A stretch of 64,000 nt of DNA from Bacteroidota bacterium. GTDB taxonomy: Bacteria; Bacteroidota; Bacteroidia; B-17B0; Aurantibacillaceae. The translations under genes were made by a program, and so were the position numbers. The notes under the pieces are model-generated. The model did not search any database. It was given only the letters and a program-made list of their open reading frames with translations, and was not told where the DNA came from. Below are positions 50,896-60,700 of the stretch, piece after piece. The stretch spans positions 1-64,000 of the forward strand of contig JAAFIQ010000009.1 of the NCBI GenBank assembly GCA_013298715.1, given 5' to 3'. Numbering within the stretch: the first letter of the stretch is position 1; each line of letters starts with the position of its first letter.

Positions 50896-53851
50896 AAAGA
50901 CCAGGAAAATATTATTAAATGGATTTTTGCTATTGGTTGCAAATTTTTGTTACGCACAAAATTGGAATGATTCCGAAAATTTATTTTTGAATTATTTAGG
51001 TACAAATATGATTCCTGAAGCCAAAATTCTGAGCAAGAAATTAATAACTGATGCAGAAAAACATTACGGAGATACCTCAATTCAGTACTCAAAATCAATA
51101 TACTACGAAGGTTTAATTGATTTAGTAGAAGGGGATTACAAGCCAGCAATTAGTCACTTTGGTATAGCAAAGAAATATTATGCAAAAGAAAGCCAAAAAA
51201 AATGTGGTTTCTATCACCTAATTTTAGACAAACTTGCATTTTGTTTTTTTTATAATTACGACTATGAGAATGCTTATAAAATCTCCTTTGAATTAATCGA
51301 ACTCGAGAACAAGTGCAGGGAATTAGGTAATTATGAATATAAATTAGCCGTTGATGTCTATGCTCAAATATGTCTAAATATTCCATCTGAAGAGGAGAAA
51401 GGAGTCAAACTTATGTTTAATTCAATTGGCATTAATAATAATGTTATAGAAAAAATAAAAGACGACAAGCAATACGAAAAGCTTAAATTCCAACTTATTG
51501 GTGAGAACATAAATTACATTAGCCTAATTCAAAATTATTATTTATTAAACAACAATTTAAGTAACGCCTTGCTCGCTAATGATTTGTTGAATCAATATTT
51601 TAGTTTAAATCTTCCAGATAAATTAATATACGAATTATTAGAGCCATACAAAAGATTCCAAGATGATGAAACTAAAAGAAAACTGATAGACAATCAGATT
51701 TATCTGATAAAAAACAAAAATATTTTTGCAGACTATTCTGTTGATTATTATTACAATTTAGCCTTTTTAAACCGCCAAATAAATAATTTTTCCGAATCTG
51801 CAATAAATTATGAAAACGCACTCGCTGCGCTAAAAAAAGAACCGAAATCTGAAATTTATCAATCAGGAAAACTACTTCATTATTTAGCAGATGCTTATAT
51901 GGGAATGGAAAATTATAAAATAGCATTAGAAGCAATTAATAAAGAAGTAGATATTTTAAAAAAGGAAAAAAGTTTTGACAAAAAAAATCAAATTAACACA
52001 GATATATTTTTGGCTGAATGCAATTTTAGAAGCAAAAACTATAAGGATGCTGAAATAATATCAGACCGACTTATTGCAGAACTCAGTGGAAAAGAAGAGT
52101 CATCGAATTATATATTAAGTGTCAATATAAAACTGATGACACTCGAAAAATTAAGTAGGTGGGAACAATGCATTCCGTACATAAACATTTCTTATAAGAA
52201 TTATTTAAGTGCGCTAATACAAATTTTTAGTATCGGAAGTGGTCGAGAGAAAAAAAACGAGAGTGCCATTTACATTTTAAAATTAGAAGACAACTACGAA
52301 GTAATATGCAATACACATACATCTAATCCAACAACCACAGAATTAGCATATAATACTTCCTTATTAACCAAAGCAATACTTCTTGAATCGGACATTAAAG
52401 TTCAAAATCTAATAAAATCACTAGGTGATTCGAGTATAACGATTCCTTATAATTATCTTAGGTCAATCAAATCAATAGTCGCGAAGCTGTCTTCAGAAGG
52501 AGGGCAACAAAAAGATTACATAAAAAAACTAGAACACCGAGCCGACTCATTAGACCAACTACTATCCCGAAAAATTTCTGCTTACACTGCTTACAAAAAG
52601 AATTTTTCGTTAACATGGAAAGATGTTCAATCAAATCTGAGTAACAGTGAAGCTTCAATAGAGTTCGCAAGATATTATGATGATAAGGATAGTGCTTTTA
52701 ATTATATGGCACTAATTGTAAAATCCGGAGATAAATATCCTGCTTTAGTAAAAATTTGTAGTGAAGACAAATTGAAAAAATTATCGCCCGAAAAAGAATT
52801 AGGTGAAATTTATTCATTGATATGGAAACCAATTACTAATGAATTAATTGGCATTAATACAATTTATTATACGCCAGCGGGTTTAATGAATAACATACCC
52901 TTTCAAGCACTTTATGGAGATAAAGCCGAAGGAAGAGAATACCTTTTAGATAAGTATTCCTTAAATCAATTAACATCAACACGTTACCTTGCATTGGGGT
53001 TAAAAAAGAAAAGTCAAGAGCCAATTGAAACTAATATTGCTTTGTTTGGAGGCGTGAATTACAATGACTTTCCGGAAACAAAATCGGATACTTCAAATTA
53101 CGTAGCCTCGGAAGCCGCATTTTTATACAAGAACTTGATTGCAAGCAGAAATTTGGACGATACCCGTTCAGGAGCATCTTATTTACCGGGTACAAAAAAA
53201 GAGGTAGAAAATATTGCAGATTTATTAAAGTCAAATAAATGGGAAGTAACAACAACGGAAGGTAAAAACGCCTCTGAAAATAAATTTAAAGCGTTTTCAG
53301 GAATAAACAGTAAAAGTATATTGCACATTGCTACACACGGTTTTGCTTTTCCAGATAAAGAAGAAAGAAAAAGGAAAGAATTATTCGGAATAGAAAATGG
53401 AAATGAGAAGTATAAAGTTTCAGACAATCCGATGATTCGCTGTGGTCTTTTATTTAGCGGTGCTAATATGACTTGGCAGGGAAAAGGAGATTCTCTTCTT
53501 AAAACTACCAATGAAGATGCGGTTTTAACTGCATATGAACTATCGCAATTAGATCTCAGTAATACTAAGCTCGTAGTTCTTTCGGCTTGTGAAACTGGCA
53601 AGGGGGCAATACAAGGCTCGGAAGGAACGTTCGGCTTGAAACGTGCCTTAAAACTGGCAGGAGTGGATAATATGATTGTAAGTCTTTGGAAAGTGCCTGA
53701 CGATGCAACAATGGAAATGATGACACTTTTTTATAAAGAACTTGCAAAAACAAAACTGCCGGTTTCTGCATTTGAAACGGCACAAAAAGCAATGCGAAAC
53801 AAATATTCGTCCGAACCCCAAAAATGGGCGGGCTTTGTATTTGTTAGATAG
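50888..53851 (+). CDS. Secreted TPR-CHAT caspase-like protease 1
   Basis: Read from ATG 50888 it has 987 residues. A TTG at 50876 is rejected because the signal peptide starts at this ATG (MSRKTRKILLNGFLLLV, ending CYAQ near residue 24). TPR-like helices fill about 30-490. A coiled-coil linker follows, then the CHAT protease domain (about 580-987). The catalytic pair is His817 (HIATHGF) and Cys901 (LSACETG), 84 residues apart. CHAT proteases are caspase-like and often sense through their TPRs. Export makes this one periplasmic. It overlaps the membrane protein gene by 8 bp. Its last 240 bp are nearly identical to those of the gene at 57726. Confidence 0.9.
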   Translation: MSRKTRKILLNGFLLLVANFCYAQNWNDSENLFLNYLGTNMIPEAKILSKKLITDAEKHYGDTSIQYSKSIYYEGLIDLVEGDYKPAISHFGIAKKYYAKESQKKCGFYHLILDKLAFCFFYNYDYENAYKISFELIELENKCRELGNYEYKLAVDVYAQICLNIPSEEEKGVKLMFNSIGINNNVIEKIKDDKQYEKLKFQLIGENINYISLIQNYYLLNNNLSNALLANDLLNQYFSLNLPDKLIYELLEPYKRFQDDETKRKLIDNQIYLIKNKNIFADYSVDYYYNLAFLNRQINNFSESAINYENALAALKKEPKSEIYQSGKLLHYLADAYMGMENYKIALEAINKEVDILKKEKSFDKKNQINTDIFLAECNFRSKNYKDAEIISDRLIAELSGKEESSNYILSVNIKLMTLEKLSRWEQCIPYINISYKNYLSALIQIFSIGSGREKKNESAIYILKLEDNYEVICNTHTSNPTTTELAYNTSLLTKAILLESDIKVQNLIKSLGDSSITIPYNYLRSIKSIVAKLSSEGGQQKDYIKKLEHRADSLDQLLSRKISAYTAYKKNFSLTWKDVQSNLSNSEASIEFARYYDDKDSAFNYMALIVKSGDKYPALVKICSEDKLKKLSPEKELGEIYSLIWKPITNELIGINTIYYTPAGLMNNIPFQALYGDKAEGREYLLDKYSLNQLTSTRYLALGLKKKSQEPIETNIALFGGVNYNDFPETKSDTSNYVASEAAFLYKNLIASRNLDDTRSGASYLPGTKKEVENIADLLKSNKWEVTTTEGKNASENKFKAFSGINSKSILHIATHGFAFPDKEERKRKELFGIENGNEKYKVSDNPMIRCGLLFSGANMTWQGKGDSLLKTTNEDAVLTAYELSQLDLSNTKLVVLSACETGKGAIQGSEGTFGLKRALKLAGVDNMIVSLWKVPDDATMEMMTLFYKELAKTKLPVSAFETAQKAMRNKYSSEPQKWAGFVFVR

Positions 53852-53870
53852 TTAATTAAAATAAATAATC

Positions 53871-55433
53871 ATGAGAAAATTATTTTTGACACTAAGTTAT
53901 TCTCTGCTTTCGATCTGTTCTGAAGGTCAGGAGGTTCCAAAGTATATTAGCGAGCTGTATAATCGCTTATACACGTCTATGTCAAATGGAACTGTAATCA
54001 AACCGCAAATCAAAATAAAAGATGATTTAAATCTCGAAACTTCTGCGAAAGAAGTTGCAACGTACTCTCCATACAATAAAACAATTACAATTGGTTTAAG
54101 TTTTATTGAATTAACTAGAAAATTTGGAAAAGATTCGACCAATGCAAGAGCCCATGTTTTAAGCCATGAATTAGCTCATTTGTTTTTAAATCATGGTTAC
54201 GTTTCAGTAATAGGAACCGGATTTGCGTCAAAAGAATTTAATAAAGAATTTAAAAAAACAAAAGAAGCTTTAGAAGATAAGCTAGGGGAAATGGAAGCAG
54301 ATCAATGGGCGTCTTTCTACGCTTATATTGCAGGATACAACACAAATCGCATTGCTCCTATTTTGTTAGACACAATATACAAGTATTATAATTTAAACGA
54401 TAAGATTTTAAATAAATACCCTCCACTAACGGAAAGAAAAAAATATGCTGGCTCTGCAAGTGTAAAAATGAAAAGTATGTGCGAGGCATTTGACTTTGCA
54501 AACATTGCAACAATACATGGAGATTATAATCTTTCAATAGAAATTTATAATGCTATAATACAAGAAGGATTCAAAAGCAGAGAAATTGTTTCAAATTTAG
54601 GAACCGCTTATTTGTTAAAAGCAATTAGTTTAATGGATACTGCCAAGATTGATTTTATCCTTCCTCTTCAAATTGACATGGATACCCGAATGCAACAAGA
54701 TGGAGAAAGAGGTTTGAACAATGATGATGAAATTGAAGAGTTGATTAATAGGTCTATTGATTTGTTTAAGCAAGCTACCACGATAGATCCTGAATATGCA
54801 ATTGGTTATTTTAATTTGAGTATGGCGTATTGGCTTCATAAAGAACAAAAAGACGCTGAATATTTTCTTGACAAGGCAAAAAATAAAATGCCTCTAGATC
54901 AGCAAAATAAAATAAAACTTTTTGAAGCTGTTATAAAATTACATTTGTCAGAAAGCAAAGATAAAGAAGAAGGATTGTTAACTTTAAAAAAACTGGATAT
55001 TGAAGGATACTCGTTAGCGAAGGCAAATTTGAATTTAATAAATAAATCAAACAGCAACATCAATAAGATAGTTCCCGATTGGATTATTGAAATTTCCAAA
55101 ACTAAGCTGCCAGAAAATTTTCAGGATTCGAGAAATATATTAGATTCTACCTTTCAGAAAGATAAATATAGGACACTAACATGTAAGGAAGTTGATGGAA
55201 ATATTACATACAGAAAGTGGAAATACATTGGCGAAGAGTCTTACATTGCTATTCAATATCTCTTCAAATCCGCTGTTAATAAGCCCATAGCTGAAAATGA
55301 AAAAAATAGTTTATTTTTATACTGTCATTCAGTCTTTGAAGCATCAAACTATACTTACTTAAGCTTCGGGGATGTGATTCTGATAATTGATTCTCAAAAC
55401 AATATAAAATATCAAATAATAAAAAGTCTATGA
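53871..55433 (+). CDS. Secreted M48-like metallopeptidase with TPRs
   Basis: The protein has 520 residues. A signal peptide (to about residue 20) precedes the zinc site HELAH (H99, E100, H103) and a third ligand in EMEADQWA (E142), the M48 pattern HExxH...ExxxD. After the protease domain (about 30-190) come TPR helices (about 205-345) and a C-terminal beta-rich part. Unlike classic HtpX/Ste24 it has no membrane helices after the signal, resembling BepA-like periplasmic M48 peptidases that also carry TPRs. It begins 19 bp after TPR-CHAT 1 and overlaps the next gene by 4 bp. Confidence 0.85.
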   Translation: MRKLFLTLSYSLLSICSEGQEVPKYISELYNRLYTSMSNGTVIKPQIKIKDDLNLETSAKEVATYSPYNKTITIGLSFIELTRKFGKDSTNARAHVLSHELAHLFLNHGYVSVIGTGFASKEFNKEFKKTKEALEDKLGEMEADQWASFYAYIAGYNTNRIAPILLDTIYKYYNLNDKILNKYPPLTERKKYAGSASVKMKSMCEAFDFANIATIHGDYNLSIEIYNAIIQEGFKSREIVSNLGTAYLLKAISLMDTAKIDFILPLQIDMDTRMQQDGERGLNNDDEIEELINRSIDLFKQATTIDPEYAIGYFNLSMAYWLHKEQKDAEYFLDKAKNKMPLDQQNKIKLFEAVIKLHLSESKDKEEGLLTLKKLDIEGYSLAKANLNLINKSNSNINKIVPDWIIEISKTKLPENFQDSRNILDSTFQKDKYRTLTCKEVDGNITYRKWKYIGEESYIAIQYLFKSAVNKPIAENEKNSLFLYCHSVFEASNYTYLSFGDVILIIDSQNNIKYQIIKSL

Positions 55434-56692
55434 AAAAAATTGTTTTATTTTCTTACTTACTAATAACTGTAAGTATTTCTTTTGCGCAGGGTTTAAAGCT
55501 TGATCCGGCAAAATATAAATCAGCTGAACAATATGTTGCTCCGAAAGAAAAGGGTTTCTCAGCAGCTTCATTGCCGGCTAAGATCTCTTACCGTCAATAT
55601 TGCCCTACTCCCAATTATCAAGGTGATGTTTCTACCTGTGTTGGTTGGGCTGCGGCCTATGGAGCCTTGTCAACGCAGCTAAACATTCAAATGGGTATTA
55701 CAAATTATACTCATAAGTGGGCAAGAGCATTTGATCCGCATTTTATTTACAGTTTTATCAAAAAGGATGATGATCAATGGTGCCAGAACGGAACTTCATT
55801 AGCTAGTGCTTTGGCTGTTTTAGAGCAATATGGCTGCAAGCCTATGATATGGGAGCCATGGTTAAAATGCAATGATAATACCACCTTCAATGAATTTACT
55901 TTACAACTAGCATCACAATATAAAATCGAAGAGTGGAAGGCAGTTGCAAATGATGACATAGTTGAAAACACAAAGATGGCGCTTTATTATAAACTCCCTG
56001 TGTTAATTGGGGTTTACCTTACAGAATCGTTTATGAATGGTACTGCGTTAGGAAATGGTGTATGGACACCACAGGCCGGTGAAAAAATGCTGGGTGGTCA
56101 TGCAATGTGTGTAATTGGCTATGACAACAACAAGAATGGTGGAGCTTTTGAAGTAATGAATAGTTATGGTGCAGATTATGGAGATAAGGGTTTTGTATGG
56201 ATTCCTTATAAAGATTTTGCAAACCTAGTTGGAGAAGCCTATGTGATGAAAACCACTACCTACAAAACAGGTAACTGTTCCTTTGGTGATTGCTTAAATA
56301 CATACTCTAGATTCAAATTTAACAATGGTGATATTTATGAAGGGGTAATAAAAAATACCGAGCTTGATATTTATGGATCCATGTTATATGGCAACGGATC
56401 TTTTTATGTTGGAGGTTGGAATAAGGGCAGAAAACACGGCTGGGGCTTGCTTTATGACGTACCTAATCAAAAATTCTACAGTACCTATTATCAAAATGAT
56501 GTATTAACTGAATATTCCGAAAAAACTTTCGGCTTTGCCCAATCGGAAAGTGACAAAAAAGTAAAAGAAAATTTGGATCAATTAATCAAATCATTACCCA
56601 CTAAAGAAAAACCTGTAAGTGATTTTGAAACGGTTCAGAAAGCATTGTCGAAATATGAGGCTCCGGATAAGCCTATTTCAGTTAAAAAATAA
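55430..56692 (+). CDS. Secreted papain-like (C1) protease with MORN repeats
   Basis: The protein has 420 residues. A signal peptide ends near residue 20 (ISFAQ). The papain site is complete: oxyanion Gln64, catalytic Cys70 (YQGDVSTCVGWAAAYGA), His224 (GGHAMCVIGY) and Asn244 (EVMNSYG). The C-terminal part has MORN-like repeats (about 285-350: YEGVIKN, FYVGGWNKGRKHGWGLLY). There is no obvious pro-domain, only about 40 residues between signal and catalytic domain. It overlaps the M48-like gene by 4 bp, so both are translated together. A weak hairpin (56694-56715) follows its stop. Confidence 0.88.
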   Translation: MKKIVLFSYLLITVSISFAQGLKLDPAKYKSAEQYVAPKEKGFSAASLPAKISYRQYCPTPNYQGDVSTCVGWAAAYGALSTQLNIQMGITNYTHKWARAFDPHFIYSFIKKDDDQWCQNGTSLASALAVLEQYGCKPMIWEPWLKCNDNTTFNEFTLQLASQYKIEEWKAVANDDIVENTKMALYYKLPVLIGVYLTESFMNGTALGNGVWTPQAGEKMLGGHAMCVIGYDNNKNGGAFEVMNSYGADYGDKGFVWIPYKDFANLVGEAYVMKTTTYKTGNCSFGDCLNTYSRFKFNNGDIYEGVIKNTELDIYGSMLYGNGSFYVGGWNKGRKHGWGLLYDVPNQKFYSTYYQNDVLTEYSEKTFGFAQSESDKKVKENLDQLIKSLPTKEKPVSDFETVQKALSKYEAPDKPISVKK

Positions 56693-56693
56693 C

Positions 56694-56715
56694 CTTCTAA
56701 AATAAATTATAGAAG
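56694..56715 (+). terminator. Weak hairpin after the papain-like gene
   Basis: CTTCTA pairs with TAGAAG across a 10-nt loop. No strong T run follows. It could be a weak terminator or an RNA processing site between the five-gene operon and the FRG gene. Confidence 0.3.
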
Positions 56716-56797
56716 ATTTGTTCAGGAAGTTTGGATAATTGTTTTTTTATTCCATTTTTCATTAGGTATTATTTCTCAGCCAAGCAAAATCTCCAAA

Positions 56798-57664
56798 ATG
56801 AAAATGGATTCTATTATATGTAATTCTTATGCGGATGTCGAAAATGCTATAAGTAAAATAAGATGCCCCGGAATGGGGTTTGTCTTTAGGGGGCTTCCGA
56901 ACATTTCTTACTCGTTACAAACTAGAATAGAAGATAAACTAAAAGATAAATTTAAAGCCAATGATTACGTCAAGGAAATGATTGAATCTTTCAAAAACTT
57001 GTTGGATATAAGCGGTTTGACAAATGAAATTTATAAAGATGATTTTCCTTTTGAAAAACCGAATTATAAAAATGAATGGTATTTACTTTGCCAATCACCA
57101 CATTTAGGGATTCCTACTATGTTAATGGATTGGAGTGCCGATTGGAAAAAGGCATTATTTTTTTCAACTTTTGATTCTCGTAATGAAAGAAAATCAGGTT
57201 TGTTATGGTGTTTTGATACGAGTACATTTACATATAATGATGATCAATTAGACATGAAGAGTATATACTCTACCAATCCGTTTGATTACAGGGGGCAACC
57301 TAGGATTATAAATCTAAGTTTCGAACTCGGAGTGAAAGGATGTTTAGCGACAAAAAGAATGGACTATCAATGTGGGCGTTTTTTCATAAGCTCATTAGAT
57401 GGTAATTGCGAGATTATGGAAAATCAAGCTTGTTTTAAAGACAGATTGACTAAAATTGTTATAACGCCTGAATGCAAAGCGGACATTATAAAAAAGTATT
57501 GTACGCCACAGGAAGTGCCCTTTGTTTTATCAGGATTGCAGGGAGTTTATAATGAGAACGGAAAATGGTTTAAAAAATTCGATCATACTTTTTTCTACGG
57601 AAGTATTTCTGAGTCTTTATCCAAAATTGTAAATCAAGTTAAGAAAAATGCCAATTTCATTTAG
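56798..57664 (+). CDS. FRG-domain protein
   Basis: The protein has 288 residues and no signal peptide, so it is cytoplasmic. The FRG signature is at 30-32 (GFVFRGLPN). The second signature is near 102-116 (HLGIPTMLMDWSADW). Both are typical of the FRG family, whose activity is not established. It sits alone, 105 bp after the papain-like gene and 61 bp before TPR-CHAT 2, in the same direction. It is the only cytoplasmic product among these four genes, which makes it a candidate effector or sensor rather than a protease partner. Confidence 0.82.
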   Translation: MKMDSIICNSYADVENAISKIRCPGMGFVFRGLPNISYSLQTRIEDKLKDKFKANDYVKEMIESFKNLLDISGLTNEIYKDDFPFEKPNYKNEWYLLCQSPHLGIPTMLMDWSADWKKALFFSTFDSRNERKSGLLWCFDTSTFTYNDDQLDMKSIYSTNPFDYRGQPRIINLSFELGVKGCLATKRMDYQCGRFFISSLDGNCEIMENQACFKDRLTKIVITPECKADIIKKYCTPQEVPFVLSGLQGVYNENGKWFKKFDHTFFYGSISESLSKIVNQVKKNANFI

Positions 57665-57725
57665 CCATTTCAGTGCAATTAGTTTAGGGAATTAAATACT
57701 TATAAGAAGAAATAAAAAAGTAGTA

Positions 57726-60700
57726 ATGAGTAATAAAAATTCAAATATATTTCATTATGTTTTTATTATACTATTTTGCACCATAATTCCTTGTATTATC
57801 CATGCTCAGTCTTGGAATCAAATGGAAAATGAATACAATAATTTATTAAAAAATAAAGAGAATGATTTAGCTGTAAATAAAGCTAAAGAAATGTACAACT
57901 GGGTTAAAAAAAATGAAAGTGATACTTGTATTCATTTACCGATGAGTTTAAAATATATTGGCAATGCATTCATCAATAATGATTCAGCCATTGCATATTA
58001 TGATATCGCTTTAAATATTTTAAAAAAGCAAAAGCGAGAAAATCACATTCAGTCCTCTAAAATCTACTACAATAAATCAAATAGATATAACTCCCTAAGC
58101 AACAGGGAACTTAGTTTAAGAGAGGCAGAAAGTTCAATTCAAGTTTTAACCTATCTAAATTTTCCGGAGTATCCTTTTTGTACATGGCCTTTAAATTTAA
58201 AAGCACAGATATATTTTTCAGGAGGTGAATTTGAAAAAGCGGAAGTTTTGTATAAACAGATAGTTGAAATTACTTCAAAATATAAGGGGAATTATAGTGC
58301 TGAATATGCAACAGCGATAACTGCATTAGCGAATATGTACTTTAATGAAGATAATTATTCCGCAGCGGATCCGCTATATCAAGAGGCTTCAAAATTATAC
58401 AAAACCATATACGGAGAATCAAATGTAGATTACGCGAAGTCACTTCACAATTTGGGAGCATTATATCATGAGACAAATAATAATACACTTGCAAAAGATC
58501 TATTTATTGAGGCGTTGAAAATCAAGAAAGATCAGCTAGGTTCTAACAATTTAAATTACGCTGTAACATTAATTGGTCTCGGTATTGTTCAATATTCTCT
58601 TGGAGAGAGTAAGGATGCTAAAAAAACTTTTAAAAATGTACTTAACATTTATAGTAAAAATTATGACACACTTAGTATCGAATATTCTTCTGCCCTTAAT
58701 TCAATTGCGATATCCTATTTCGATAATGGTGAGTTTCTAAATGCAGAAGAATTGTATTCGAAATCCAGTGATATAATAATAAAAAAATATGGTTCTAATC
58801 ATCCTGAATATGCAAGGTCACTTGAGAATATAGCTCTAGTTCATTGGAAAGGACTCAATTATACAGAAGCAGAAATAAAATTTAAGGAGGCTTCTAGTAT
58901 TTTTAAAAATTCCTTAGGTAATGAAAACTCGTATTACATTCGCTCATTATTCAGAATTGGTACACTTTATGGCGACATGGGTAAATATTCCCTTGCAGAG
59001 TCAAATATTGAGACGGCAATTTCAATAATGAAAAAAATTAAACAAGAATATTCAAACGACTACGCATCATATATTAATGGACTCGCAAACCTTTATGCTG
59101 AACAATCTCTATATAGTAAAGCGGAATCATTGTACGTTGTAGCAGTAAAAATTCATTTAGAAAAGGATGGAGCAAACTCCCTTAGTTATATTGAGTCTCT
59201 GAATAATTTAGCTTTAATAAAATTAAATAGTGGAAATTATTTAGAAGCGGAGAAATATATTTATGAGGCGTATGGAAAAGCTAAAAAATATTTCCCGAAC
59301 AATCCGAGCATTTTAGCAAGTACAACTCTTAGGATGGCATTTCTAAATGAAGATAAAGGAAATTTTGATTTAGCAGAAAGTTTCTATAAGGAGGGATTAA
59401 AGGTTGAAAAATATTCATTAGGCATTAACAGCCCCAAGTATAATAATACCTTATTGGATCTCGGAGGATTTTATGAAAGTATTGGTCAAGATGAGAAGGC
59501 AGAAAATCTATACTTAGAGGCTTCCCAATCAATAAAAAATAGCTTAGGCATTGTTCATCCAAGATATGCTAGATCACTTTACAACCTCGGAGGATTTTAT
59601 TTAAGCCATGAAAATTACCAAGCATCTGAAAAATATTGTTTAGAAGCGCTGGATATTTATAAACAAACCTATGGGAGGGATAACAAAGATTATTTATTAA
59701 CTCTTTTTAATTTAGGAGGGGTTTACTCAAATTTATCAAATTATTATGCAGCAAAGAATTGTTTTCTTGAAGTATATAATTCTAATTTAAAAAGCATTGA
59801 AAATGACACTGTCTCATATTTAAAAGCTTCGATTCAATTAAGTAAAGCATATTATAATTTGAATGATTTTAAATCAAGTGATAAATATTTAACAGAAGCG
59901 GAAAAGGTTATTAATCCAAGTATTATTAATGATAATCCTGAGATTGCAGGGGAATTGGCTTATTTTCTTTTTACATTAGATAAATATAAGGAGTCCGAAT
60001 CTATATATAAAATCGCAATCACAAGCTATAAGAAAAAAAATGACATAAGAGATAATAAGCTATTGGCAAAATGTCTACATAACTTGAGTTTAGTTTATTT
60101 AAATATGTCGAAATATGATGATGCAGAAACTACCCTCAATCAAGCATTGGCATTGAAGAAAAAATACTATGGCACAAGAAACAATAATTACAATCAATCA
60201 CAATATCTTTTAGCAAGAATAAAATTTCAAAAGGGGGATTACGCTTCATCATATAAAATATTCGAGCAAAATTATTTCCAAAAAAACAAAGAAATCACTG
60301 ATAATTTTAGCTTTTTAAGTGAGAAGGAAAGAGAACTAACCTGGAATGAAAAGGATTATTATTATTCTCAATTAATTGAATATAGTTCAAAAATTTACAA
60401 TGATATTCAATCTAGTTCTGCTTTAGCATATAATAGCTCTTTAATTTCAAAGGCTATTTTGATGGAGACATCTAGAGGTTTTAATGACGCAGTTAATAAT
60501 TCCAAAGACTCAACATTTATTAATTTATACCAAGATTTAAAATCATTACGAAAATATAGTGCAAAATTGTCATCTGAAGGATCTGACAAACAAACTTTGA
60601 CTTCAACTTTAGATCGGCAAGCAGATTCTTTGGATCAAATTCTTTCTAGGAAAATGAGTTTTTACGCAAATTACAAGAAGAATTTTTCTTTAACTTGGAA

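Noticed and set aside
53179-53792. Minus-strand frames opposite the CHAT domain, repeated at 61415-61950
   Set aside because: They mirror the conserved CHAT codons of the plus strand in both copies and have no start signals.
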